From contig JBBBDQ010001275.1 in assembly GCA_037127315.1 (NCBI GenBank), forward strand, positions 1,546,501 to 1,610,500: a stretch of 64,000 bases of DNA. Direction: 5' to 3'. Shown piece after piece: positions 21,272 through 30,742 of this stretch. The translations under genes were made by a program, and so were the position numbers. The first letter of the stretch is position 1. Every line of letters starts with the position of its first letter. Under the pieces are notes generated by a model. It was not told the origin of the DNA. It did not search any database and saw only the letters and a list, made by a program, of their open reading frames with translations. This stretch comes from Ascarosepion bandense. Lineage: Eukaryota; Mollusca; Cephalopoda; Sepiida; Sepiidae.

Positions 21272-22085
21272 CAGGAATCTATCTTCTACGAACTTAAGTC
21301 ACTGGTGCCTCCTCAACAGGTGTTTACTCGTGCAACCAGATTGGCAACTGGGTCCCACCCATTTACAGTTAGGTTAGCCAAATGCAGATGACAGTTCTAC
21401 TCCTGCAGCTTCTTCTCTTGCACTTCCCGCCTGTGGAAGTTGCTCTCATATTCTTGCTTTCCTGACAGCTACAACCTCCAGGAATTTAAATGCAATGTCA
21501 ATACTCATCTATTAACCACTTGACTAGTTCTTTCCCCACCCCATATATCCTTTCATTTCTCTCCACCTTTGAAACTATCATCACACCTGCATTCTCATCT
21601 TTCTATTGCTCCTTTCTAACTGGTTCGTCTTTGTTAGAGCGCAGCTCCTATTTGACTACAAATGGACTGTTCCCATTGCTATATATAGCAATGGTGGATT
21701 CTCTACAAGAGGGTCGTAGAGAGTCACTTGAGAGTCTCTAATGAGTTACTGAAGAGTCAGTGCGAGTCTGTGAAGAGTTAGTCACACTTCCGGTGGCGTA
21801 CCGGAAGTAATCATGTATACACACGTCTTACGACGAATTGGACTCTTGTATCTTTCTATTGTAAATATTACTAATCACTTCCGTACATACTAACCGTCTT
21901 TTCCGCGGAATACAACTTATATTCTGATTCTGTTGTTGAGTTATTCATTTATACTTGGCGACATGACAGTCTTCCTCTTCACTCTCTTCTAATTAATCTT
22001 TTTACACTTATGCAGCCCCCTGCATATCAGTGGCATTACCGCCTTGCTCGGGGTGAAACGATTAAAAACAAAAAAAAAAAAAAGA
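21272..22085 (+). mobile_element. LINE-A 3' fragment split by a solo LTR
   Basis: 21272-21631 encodes (with frameshifts) the LINE-A C-terminus (ggtgtttactcgtgcaacca; ttctcttgcacttcccgcct; aaatttaaatgcaatgtca in related form) and continues after the insertion at 21974 with ctcttcactctcttctaatt, the tail cttgctcggggtgaaacgat and an A-run. The uninterrupted copies at 30318-30742 and 57955-58170 show that 21632-21973 is an insertion. Confidence 0.8.
21632..21968 (+). mobile_element. solo LTR (337 bp) with 5-bp target duplication
   Basis: Starts TGTTAGAGC and ends GACATGACA (TG...CA), flanked by gtctt at 21627-21631 and 21969-21973. It interrupts LINE-A exactly where an undisturbed relative (58060-58085) has none. 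Contains a TATA-like gctatatatagc near 21677-21688. Orientation is assumed. Solo LTRs arise by recombination between the two LTRs of a full element; this one is unrelated in sequence to the 479-bp LTRs at 38779 and 44407. Confidence 0.8.
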
Positions 22086-22094
22086 TTTATTCAA

Positions 22095-22940
22095 TCTATA
22101 CAATGAGGCAATTCTGAGAGAATAAGAGTTCCTACCAGGATTTATTATTGGCAGTCACAATCTCAGCATAAGATATGCAGGTGACATAGTGTTGATAGCA
22201 GACACAGAAAGGAAACAAACTCCTATAGAAGATTAAATGAAAGTAAAAAGAAAGGACTATCAATTTCAAGACAATAGAATGCATTATTGTTAACAAAATA
22301 GACAGCCCAACATGCAAATTACAAATTGAAGATAAAGAAATCAAACAATTATAACAATTTCAATATTTGGAAAGTTTTAACATAGGACAAAAAAGTGTAA
22401 CAATGAAATCTGAAGGTACATTGGGATTGTCAAAGATATTCCAAAAGCTAAGCAGAGTATTAAGAAATAGAAAAGTTTTATTAGAATCAAAGAAAAGAGT
22501 ACAAAACTGTTACATAATATCAGTCCTCCTATATGGCAGCAAATGCTGGACAATGTTCTCAAAGATAAAAAGATTTAAAAAAACAGAAATTCTATAGAAA
22601 GTTTCTGAGAATACCATGGATCAAACATTTGAGTAATTAAATTCTAGAGACAATGGCAGAAAAGAGGACACATCCTTTATATCATGAAGTGTAAATTTAT
22701 CGGGCACATAATGATAAAAACAGGGCTTGGAAAAATTGATACTCACAAGAAGATTGAAGGTAAGAGGGATAGAAGAAAGGAATGCACAACCTACCTAATG
22801 AGCCTGAAAAAAATGAATGGCAGAACAAGGTTTCAGAGAAATAAAAAGAGAATTTTTTTTTATAAGCTACACATGACTGGAATTTGTGGAGAGCCATGAT
22901 CACCAATGCCCTTAAGAAACACAGCACATAGAAGAAGAGT
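22095..22940 (+). pseudogene. LINE-B, decayed, RT palm to 3' end
   Basis: Aligned pieces in order: cctaccaggatttattattg (PGFVIGG-like), ataagatatgcaggtgacat (YADD degenerated to YAGD), a QFQYLESF-like piece, CYIISVLLYGSKCWTMFSK, and a 3' end ccttaagaaacacagcacat. Multiple frameshifts and stops; ORFs at 22367-22597 and 22684-22899 are fragments of it. Old copy. Confidence 0.75.
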
Positions 22941-23950
22941 ACCCCACTGCTGCTGGTAAACATGAGTGACTAATAAATATACAAAGCAGTTTCTACATGA
23001 GTAAAACAAGAATTAGCAAAAAAACGTTTCTCTTATTCAGGAAGAAATCTGTACAAAGTTTCTTTTAGCCCTAATATGATAAACAGCTGAAACTTTAATG
23101 AAAATTCAAGATTTTCTTCCAAATGTTCAGAATATGATTCCATGACATTTGGCGACCGTTTTAGAATCTCTTCAGATGTCAATGACTATTGCCAATACAA
23201 GAATCCAAATGAATCATTCAACTTTTGATAAGTTCCTGGCATTTTGACAAAACAGAAATGAAGCTATCAATACTGGCAAGGAATACACCAAAAGAGCTAG
23301 AAGCATTGAAATAGTCATAGTCTACTACAAATCCAAAAAATCTGATTCATGCTATGTTAAACTCATCACCCACCAAATGCAAACACCATGATAAAATCAC
23401 AAATGTAAAATTCGTTTTCTATACATGGCTCTACATAATACTTCTGGTTCCCAAAACAAAAAAGACATTTAAAATTAATCATCCAATCACCAGTACTGAT
23501 GCCTAAATCAAAATTTAAAAACAGAATACCAAATTTAGACTCAAAATATAAGGCCAGCCAAATTCTTACCAACTGTTCTTTACCTTCTCACATGGGGTTC
23601 ACATTATAATTTTCCTTCAACTTGATAGTTCATTGGGCACAAAGGGTCAAACCACATCCACGAACATCAAACCACTGCCCTACACACCCATTTCAGCAAA
23701 GAGTTTGACAAACACAAGGCATTTCCTAAGCCACTCTTATTTTACTTAACTATGAGGTGTTTTCGCAATATAATTAATTTTATTTCAAATGTCATCTTAT
23801 TTGTTCTCAACAAAACTTTGCTACCATCTGTTATGCTTGTTTCCCTTACAATCATTATCATCATCTCCTACATAACCATCCAATCTAATACAACTCTCAG
23901 AAAAGCACTGATCATAGATCCATCATAAAAAGTGGCATATATACTTAAGC
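22941..23950. other. nothing recognised
   Basis: AT-rich; no family match or credible gene. Confidence 0.4.
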
Positions 23951-23951
23951 C

Positions 23952-24080
23952 AGGGGTTGACAAACTTATTTTTCTATGGGTCACATTTTCAGAATGAAAA
24001 TCTGCTTACATATCAAATTTTATATGATAAAAAGTACATTTAAAATAAAGAAAACAGATTGAGTGAGGCTTAAATGGAGA
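23952..24080 (+). mobile_element. possible hAT-type MITE end
   Basis: ccaggggttgacaaacttat, then ttctatgggtcacattttca resembles the terminal motif CAGGGGTTGGCAAACT of many animal hAT MITEs. The opposite inverted end was not found, so the right border is arbitrary. Confidence 0.3.
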
Positions 24081-24554
24081 TAACCTTGGATTTAAAGTCA
24101 GAATATTATCACTGATAACTCACCTCCAATTTGCAGACCCTAGTGCAAGCAATTACAAGTAATCCATACTTATATTTTAAAATCACATTTTTACCATATG
24201 AATTTTTGCAACCATTTCTAAATCTTTGTCTTTCAATCATTCCACCTCACCTTGACAAAGGTTAGATCACACAACGGTTGAAAAGCTGTGATACCCACAA
24301 CAAACATGAGGATTGACTGCTAGGCAACAGACCATGTTTTAATTGCTGTTTTATAGATCCCAATGAAAGAATGTGCATTTTTTATAAGAATTTGTGTTAT
24401 CATAAGGGAGTGATCTGGTATCTATTTTCTAAATTCCATAAAGGTTAATTTGATTTGTTCACCAACAGCATGATTAGGACATCATGAATGACCAAAATAC
24501 CCTACAACACCCAATTCAAGGAAAGACTCAGAACTATAGTATAAAAATTTACTT
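24081..24554. other. nothing recognised
   Basis: AT-rich DNA. Confidence 0.35.
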
Positions 24555-24685
24555 TATAGATATAAGAAAAATTAAGGCAGATACATTATTTCATGGTAAA
24601 TCAGAAGTATAGGCCTATTTCAGGCAAACCATCATCAGCCTCCATCTTTATTGTACAGTGTGTGTGTGACTCCACAAAAAGAATG
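24555..24685 (-). mobile_element. single arm of the 55-kb foldback family
   Basis: gatataagaaaaattaaggc, acattatttcatggtaaatc, agaagtataggcctatttca and accatcatcagcctccatct match both arms of 55015-55645. On the minus strand it carries gctgatgatgg...cctgaaataggcc, resembling the CUGAUGA and GAAA boxes of hammerhead ribozymes but with at most a two-pair stem II. Confidence 0.6.
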
Positions 24686-25564
24686 TTATATCAAAATCAG
24701 AAATAGCTAAATTACAGCCAATGGCAAAGAAAAAAATAAGTAACAATCAAATCAATAATTGCAACTTAAATTCAACACCCTATTTACAAACAAAAAATGA
24801 ATGACTAGACCTAATATAACATCTATAGCATATAAAGCCAGCCAATACCAAACTGGAAGCTCTTAGCCTGGGTTTAAAATACAACACTTGGATTTATGAG
24901 ATAGAGTTGATACAATAGTTTATCTAAGACACAATGAGATGGAATTAACCAAAGGCGCCATTCAAGGAATAATTACTGCCAATCGAGAAGTGAACAATGA
25001 AAGAACTCTACCACAGAAACATTTAAATACTCTAAGAAACCTATAAATAAAAAATTCACATCACCTCTCAGACAAAGGTGCAATTGTTATTAAGAATAAG
25101 AACACATGAAATAATAACATTAATTTTCTACTCAACAATACAAACATGATGAGAAAATAGATGAACACAAAATAATTAGAGAAATGCAGTAATTTAATAG
25201 ACTAATGATAAAACTATTTATTAATGAATGAAAATATAGACTAATAGAATATCACACTAGAATATTCCAAGTTCATGGTTTACGTAAAACCAACAAAGCA
25301 GACATTCCAATGCACCCTATTATAACAGGTATTGGTAGTGCTCTCCACATAGTTGCAAAACCATAAGAAAAACTTTAACACATCTCCATGGAACAATCAG
25401 CCCATCACATGTCAAAAATTCAGTCAACCTGGTTAAAAAAAAAAAACTGAGGGGAATAAATATAACCAAGAAACTGACCTCTTTGCACCAACATTCCCGC
25501 AAAGCAGGGTTTTCTGACCTGGGTGAGCAACTAAATATTTGGGCAATTGGAAATTATGGTTAGT
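24686..25564. other. nothing recognised
   Basis: AT-rich DNA; target region of the LINE-B insertion that follows. Confidence 0.4.
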
Positions 25565-26619
25565 AGTATAGGACTGAGTATTACAAAGACAAAGAAGAAT
25601 CAAAAATCTCTACTGGCAGCAAACGGCCTGCATACGGACAGGTAACGACCTCAGTAGATACACAAAGATAGAAAAAGGCATAAGACAAGGATGTGTCTTT
25701 TCACCGGATTTGTTCAACCTATACAGCGAGAATATTTTGAGGACCCTAGATGACACGCCAGGATTTGTTATTGGAGGCCACAACCTGAACAACATAAGAT
25801 ATGCGGACGATACAGTGCTGATTGCGGACACGGAAAGGAAACTACAAGACCTCATACAGAAAGTAGCAGTGGAGAGTGACAAGAAGGGACTACAAATAAA
25901 CTTTAAGAAAACTGAGTGCATGGTCATCAGCAAAAGATACAACCCAAAATGCCGAATACAGGTGGGGGATAACAGAATCAAACAAGTCCAAGAATTTAAG
26001 TACCTAGGAAGTGTTCTAACAGGAGATGGAAAGTGCGACACAGAGATCCGAAGGCGAATTGGCATGGCAAAGGACGCGTTCCAGAAGATGAGCAAAATAC
26101 TAACACACAGGAAAATCTCAATAGAAACGAAGAAAAGAGTGCTAGACTGCTACGTGATGTCAGTTTTTCAATATGGCTGTGAATGCTGGACAATATCATC
26201 GAAAATGAGGACAAAACTGGAAGCGGCCGAAATGTGGTTCTACAGAAGGATGCTACGGATATCGTGGACTGAGCATGCAAGCAATGATGAGGTGTTGGAA
26301 AGAATGGCAACCAAAAGGAAATTAATACCAAGCATCAGGAAGAGACAACTGAAGTTCCTGGGACACGCAATGAGGAAGGAGAGCTTGGAGAACCTGATAC
26401 TGACTGGCCAGGTAGAGGGAAAGAGAGACAGAGGAAGGCAGCAGATAACATATTTGCAGGGCCTGATCAGGTGGATGACGGAACGGGAGTTGCCAGGAGC
26501 AACAGGAGCAAACATACTAAGAGCCACAAGGGATAGGGAGACATGGAGAGCCATGATCGCCTACGTCCTGAAGGGACAGGGCACATAGAAGAAGAAGTAT
26601 AGGACTGAGTATTACAAAG
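25565..26619 (+). mobile_element. young LINE-B insertion with 24-bp target duplication
   Basis: An exact 24-bp direct repeat (starting agtataggactgagtattac) lies at 25565-25588 and 26596-26619 and brackets the element at 25589-26595. The copy is 5'-truncated, ends in a short gaa-type repeat instead of a long poly(A), and retains an undamaged partial ORF. Exact duplication plus open frame indicate a recent insertion. Confidence 0.9.
25593..26588 (+). CDS. LINE-B reverse transcriptase, 5'-truncated ORF
   Basis: Partial ORF of about 331 codons, open from the truncation point. It begins inside the palm domain: GIRQGCVFSPDLFN, then NIRYADDTVLIAD with the YADD catalytic box at residues 70-73, then KTECMVISK, EFKYLGSVLTGDGKCDTEIR, a thumb/connection region with CYVMSVFQYGCECWTI and MWFYRRMLRISW, and a basic C-terminus ending RETWRAMIAYVLKGQGT. 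The first in-frame ATG is at 25710, but homology to RT clearly precedes it. The endonuclease and N-terminal RT are absent, so it cannot retrotranspose alone. Architecture and the short tandem 3' end suggest the RTE side of the non-LTR tree; clade assignment is inference. Confidence 0.88.
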   Translation, partial: RRIKNLYWQQTACIRTGNDLSRYTKIEKGIRQGCVFSPDLFNLYSENILRTLDDTPGFVIGGHNLNNIRYADDTVLIADTERKLQDLIQKVAVESDKKGLQINFKKTECMVISKRYNPKCRIQVGDNRIKQVQEFKYLGSVLTGDGKCDTEIRRRIGMAKDAFQKMSKILTHRKISIETKKRVLDCYVMSVFQYGCECWTISSKMRTKLEAAEMWFYRRMLRISWTEHASNDEVLERMATKRKLIPSIRKRQLKFLGHAMRKESLENLILTGQVEGKRDRGRQQITYLQGLIRWMTERELPGATGANILRATRDRETWRAMIAYVLKGQGT

Positions 26620-27790
26620 GTATTTCAGCATATGGGATCTGAAAGAAAGAAAAAATATATACAAAGAATCTGTATTAAAAAAAAGACAAAAAATTGAAGT
26701 TAAATGAGAATAACTAGGTCAGACTATGATAAGATACAAATATCCTGACAAACAAGGAATATTTTAGTATTCTCTTTAGTTTTGATAAGGGTCATTGGCA
26801 TTCAAAATGTTTAGACAAAATAACATTTTTTTTTTTTAAATCAGATAAGTGAATACCAAAAACAACTTCACCAGTAAAATTTTAAAATGACTGCAAAATA
26901 ATTTTTATTTTTTTTATCACATTGCCCACCTCGAATTTATCAAAGGCAAGAAAAGTTCCTGCCAAAACAATTTACCCATCACTGTATACTTTACAATATT
27001 TCCCATACAGGTAGGTGATGACACAAAAAAAAGTTGGGAAATCCAGATGTAAACAAATAAAATCAGAGTTGATAAATTATAAACATTTACAGTGAGAATC
27101 AGAATATTTGCTGTTATTTTTTTCGTCAGGAGTGGGGTCTATCTCATTAGTCTACCACTGATATATTTTGGTTACTAACAATACTGCTCTATAAAAAAAA
27201 AACTACATGACAAAAGACTAATGTTGTGTACCCATTCTCTTACCACAGTGTGTGTGTCCATAACAAATATCAACATAAATTGTTCGGACCAAAAATAATT
27301 CCTTGTGAAGATTGATCCGCCCTATCTCCAAGTGAAGTACCATAATAGTGGTTTTTAACACATCTTCCAATTACACAAATTATGGTTAAAAATACTGAAA
27401 AAATAAATAAATAATTTTTTTTAAATTAAAAATTTAGAAAGATCTTCATCAAACTCTGGAAACTAGCCATCAAAAAAATTTGTATTTATCCGAGTGTGCA
27501 CTTGTAAAATTTGATAGGAAAAGTCATTTGTGACTTGTGTTACAATAATCTCTAGTACCAAAATAACATGCTCATTTCAAATTCTAGCTCATTAATAACA
27601 TAAGTACTCCACTAGTTATATCTCAACTTTCATGTTCTTTCTTAGTAAATTGCCCAACTGTGATCCTTAGCCAAAAGTACCTGGAACAGTAAACATACTT
27701 TCAGTTATACAGATAACTATACCTTATAGGTATCATCTTAGTCATATTCCATTACAGACCTGCTGAAGGTGTGTTTTCAGATATCTCGTG

Positions 27791-27791
<1 letters not shown>
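26620..27791. other. nothing recognised
   Basis: AT-rich; several A- and T-runs, no credible open frame. Confidence 0.4.

Positions 27792-27827
<36 letters not shown>
27792..27827. repeat. (AT)n microsatellite, left flank of the ribozyme dimer
   Basis: Perfect AT run abutting the first monomer. Confidence 0.9.
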
Positions 27828-27829
<2 letters not shown>

Positions 27830-27925
27830 CCTGCCTTCTTCTACCGTATGCTTGTGGCCTAGGGATAGAATCGCCGACTGACGCCGATTCAGTCAGGTTT
27901 CAATCATGGGTAAGGAAGTGAACGG

Positions 27926-27985
27926 AGTCTAAGCCATACTGATGAGCTGTGATACAGCGAAACAGATCTGTCTGCGAATGACTAT
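27926..27985 (+). ncRNA. hammerhead ribozyme, intact core
   Basis: CTGATGA at 27939-27945; stem II GCTGT/ACAGC (27946-27950 with 27954-27958) closed by loop GAT; GAAA at 27959-27962; stem III is the self-complementary acagatctgt at 27962-27971; predicted cleavage after C27972 in the triplet GTC (27970-27972). All invariant core positions are present. Stem I pairing is weaker: A-U and U-G next to the core, then an internal loop and a distal AGTC/GACT pairing (27926-27929 with 27980-27983). A stem III with no loop implies poor activity as a monomer and better activity in a dimeric transcript, as reported for short-stem-III hammerheads in Penelope-like elements and retrozymes. Confidence 0.82.
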
Positions 27986-28206
27986 AGTATTTACGCTCTC
28001 ACACCCTGAAAGAGTGGGAGACTTTGTAAACGGTAGCTACTCTGGCATATACGCATCGCTCATTCAAGAATGAATTGGAGCACTCTAGCTATTATACACA
28101 CTAAAAAGCCTGCCTTCTTCTACCGGACACTCGTGGCCTAGGGGTAGAATCGCCAACTGACGCTGATTCGGTCGGGTTTCAATCCTGGGTTAGGAAGCGA
28201 ACGGAT

Positions 28207-28250
28207 AAGTACTGATGAGCTGTGATACAGCAAACCAGATCTGTCTGCAG
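28207..28250 (+). ncRNA. hammerhead ribozyme, core-mutated copy
   Basis: CTGATGA at 28212-28218 and stem II GCTGT/ACAGC are kept, and the stem III cagatctgtc is present, but the strand between reads caaacc where the first monomer reads cgaaac. G12 and A15.1 of the core are therefore changed and cleavage is predicted to be lost. Confidence 0.72.
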
Positions 28251-28251
28251 A

Positions 28252-28252
28252 T

Positions 28253-28303
<51 letters not shown>
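28252..28303. repeat. (AT)n microsatellite, right flank of the ribozyme dimer
   Basis: Perfect AT run of about 25 units. Confidence 0.9.
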
Positions 28304-28304
<1 letters not shown>

Positions 28305-28757
28305 CCACAAATGGAGAGTTTGCAATGTTACTGGTCCTGACCTGGCATCTCAGTTTCACTTACTTTCCTACTGCTTCTCTGTACCTTTTATAGAAGTATA
28401 TGGTAATTATTCTGCTGAACTCTACTCTGTTACCTAGATTTTATGAATTTACGTTCAGTACTAGATTGGTAGCAAGGTCTCATCAGTTAACAGTTTAAAT
28501 GACCAGAAGTTCTATCTTAAAAGATTCTTCTTGTACTTTTCACATGTAGAAATCTCTTTCAGCTTCTTGCATCCCATTCAAGTTTGATTTATCTTCAAAA
28601 ATTTAAATGAAATGTCAATCATTATCTTCTGTCCCCTTAAATTCTGTTCTTTTATTGTTCTTGCTCCTTAATGTTTTTCTTATATTCTTTCGCACTCAGA
28701 AGCCCTCTTGCATCTAAGTGGTTCTGTTGCCTTGCTGGGGGGAGAGAGGGAATGCTT
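28305..28757 (+). pseudogene. LINE-A 3' fragment, decayed
   Basis: Pieces gagagtttgcaatgttactg (RVCNVI-like), agtactagattggtagcaag, catgtagaaatctctttc and ttaaatgaaatgtcaatca follow the LINE-A C-terminus; tail gttgccttgctggggggaga is degraded. Confidence 0.6.
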
Positions 28758-28859
28758 AATATGTACAGGGTACGATGGATAAGTTGTCATGATTTTATAG
28801 TTTTAATTTTGTGCATGTGCATTATTTTTGATTTTATCAATTGTACAGTATAGTAGGGT

Positions 28860-29735
28860 CAGTTGGGCACCATCTCTGAAAAAATAACACTATGACAATT
28901 TTCTCTACAAGAAACTTTGAAATGGCATGCTGTACTGCTTTGCATTCATGTTAGAAGAACATCTTAGTGTGTTTTGGAGTCAATTTGTGGACAATGCAGA
29001 AAATTCAGAAAGAGTTGAATTAGTCTAATATTGATTATGAGGGAATTTGGAGAGATCACTAATGATGGCAACTTATGCCTCCATTCAACTTCTAACAGGA
29101 CTTTAAACTCAACACAAAAGCCTACATCAAGTGCCTTGAGTAGATAGTGCTGCATTGGGTCAAGAGGGTGGCTACTAGAAGACCTTATGCCTGGCAACAA
29201 GACTCTGCACCATGCCACACAAGCAGGAGTACATAGACAAGGCTGTCAGACAATTTCTGCAACCACATAACCCTCTAGCCACCTAACTCCCCAGACTTGC
29301 AACCCCCTTGATTATTATGTGTAGGGCACAGTTGAGCAAGAGACTAACGAAACTCCTTGTAAAAAAAAAAAAGTCAGTCAGTTAAGTGCCATACGTGAAA
29401 CCCACTTGGGCGATCATGTCTTGAAAGTGACATGACTGACTGAGCAGAAGATTATCCCGCAGTAGGTTGCCATTGCTTTCTGTGGTAGACTGGTTGCCAG
29501 CCAAGGCTATAGAACCCAATCTGTCCCGTTATTTAACCCATAACTGGAAGGAAGAGACAGATTAATACCTTTCCCAAGGGTATTTGCGCGTAAGTGATAA
29601 AACTAAAGATGAACTAAAAGCAAGGATTATGGCAACATTCACCACCTTAAACAAGAAAGCCTTCTAGAAGAGTTTCAGAAAATTCTGAAGTCGTTTTGAA
29701 GCCTATGGCAATTTTGTTGAATAAACTTACTCTTT
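28860..29735 (+). pseudogene. Tc1/mariner-type transposase relic, split by a SINE
   Basis: Around 29125-29210 the frame reads as a region close to IKRVA..RPYAWQQDSAPCHTS, where Asp is the second catalytic residue of a DD(E/D) transposase. Further on, ccacctaactccccagac (PPNSPD) and gattattatgtgtagggc (a YYVWG-like motif with Trp changed to stop) mark the region of the third catalytic residue, with frameshifts. After the SINE at 29371-29600 the same gene resumes as aaagatgaactaaaagcaag, attatggcaacattcaccac to gttgaataaa near 29725. Frameshifts and stops make it dead. Confidence 0.75.
29371..29600 (-). mobile_element. tRNA-SINE inserted in the transposase relic
   Basis: Reverse-complement SINE from gtcagtcagttaagtgccat to gggtatttgcgcgtaagtga. 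It sits exactly between the two halves of the transposase homology (ccttgtaaaa | ... | aaaactaaagatg). The tRNA-like head is missing (5'-truncated in SINE orientation). Confidence 0.8.
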
Positions 29736-30095
29736 AGTATTTCAAGATATTTTTGTGTAATTTTGGTTAAAATTAGATGTCAGTATTATTTTCATTTTTT
29801 TTTCGTCATTTAGATGATAATTTAACTGTTGCACACTGTACGAGTTAAAATAATTTTGATTTCAAACATGCTACTTTAACTCTTGTTTTTTTTTATAATC
29901 TTTCTCTTAAAATAAGTTCTTCAAGTTCAGTAGCTGTTATCACTTTTTCCAGTATTGATGAGAGATTCCTTTTTAACCTTTTTTTTTTTTAAATATTGTT
30001 GAAAGTCAACATCTGGATTATATATTTATTTTCTCTTCTATTACAATTTGCTATAGATTTTAGCTGTTGCTGCTGTTGGAAGTCTTATTTGGTAA
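29736..30095. other. nothing recognised
   Basis: AT-rich DNA with T-runs. Confidence 0.4.
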
Positions 30096-30097
30096 AG

Positions 30098-30297
30098 ATC
30101 TTCATTTGTGATTCTGTGGCACCAAACTACAATGTTCAAAAAGAACGTTCTTTGCCAAGACCCTCAGGTTCCTATCACTCAAGGCCATTTTTAACCATTG
30201 AACAAGAGATAATACATTTCTTTGTTTATGATTCTGTAGCACCACCCCACAATGTTCAAAGAAGGATGGTCTTTATCAAGACCCTCAGGATTCATCT
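30098..30297. repeat. local duplication, about 119-bp offset
   Basis: gtgattctgtggcaccaaac/tatgattctgtagcaccacc, acaatgttcaaa and aagaccctcagg occur twice at 30109 and 30228 with matching order. Confidence 0.65.
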
Positions 30298-30317
30298 GCC
30301 CTGGCATTAAAAAAAAA

Positions 30318-30742
30318 AAAAAGGAGTAGGTGTTTACTCGTGCAACCAGACTGGCAACTGGGTCCCACCCATTAACAGTCAGGTTAGCCAAATGCAGACG
30401 ACAATTCTACTCCTGCAACTTCCTCTCTCGCACTTCCTGCCTGTGGAACTCGCTCCCGTATTCTTGCTTTCCTGACGGCTATAACCTCCAGAAATTTAAA
30501 TGCAAAGTCAATACTCATCTACTAACCACTGGACTCTAGCTCTCTCCCCTCCCCTGTATAACCTTCCCTTTCTCTCCACCTATATATCTGTCATCGCACC
30601 TGCTTTCTCAGCTTTCTATTGTTCCTTTCTAACTAGTTTGTACTCCTCACTCTTTTCTAATTAATCTTTTTACATTTATGTAACCCCCTGCACATCAGTG
30701 GTGTTTCCGCCTTCCTCGGGGTGAAATGATTAAAAAAAAAAA
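30318..30742 (+). pseudogene. LINE-A 3' fragment, C-terminus with intact end
   Basis: Frame 30330-30539 reads FTRATRLATGSHPLTVRLAK, then CRRQFYSCNF, LWNSLPYSCF and ends KVNTHLLTTGL: the very C-terminus of the LINE-A ORF. The 3' UTR and tail (accccctgcacatcagtgg, ttcctcggggtgaaatgatt, A-run) follow. 5'-truncated; no target duplication was found by eye. Confidence 0.75.

Larger units (their letters stand above)
27829..28251 (+). mobile_element. retrozyme-like tandem dimer (tRNA-like promoter plus hammerhead)
   Basis: Two direct copies begin gcctgccttcttctaccg at 27829 and 28108 (period 279). Each carries a tRNA-like section with tggcctagggg/tggcctaggga (A-box type) and ggtttcaatcctggg (B-box type), followed by a hammerhead motif. 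The first copy continues into a 3' section (ctctcacaccctgaaagagt, gtaaacggtagctactctgg, cattcaagaatgaattggag); the second stops just after the hammerhead, where (AT)n starts. Tandem monomers of a few hundred bp with type I hammerheads are the published hallmark of metazoan retrozymes, small non-autonomous retroelements copied through circular RNA. The tRNA-like part is more SINE-like. Confidence 0.75.

Noticed and set aside
23952..24080. Complete hAT transposon
   Set aside because: Only one terminal-like motif was found; no opposite end, no 8-bp duplication and no transposase. Listed at low confidence.
26240..26664. Minus-strand open frames opposite the LINE-B ORF
   Set aside because: Mirror frames of a coding region; similar mirror frames occur at 8943-9257 and 15548-15817 because LINE-B is repeated.
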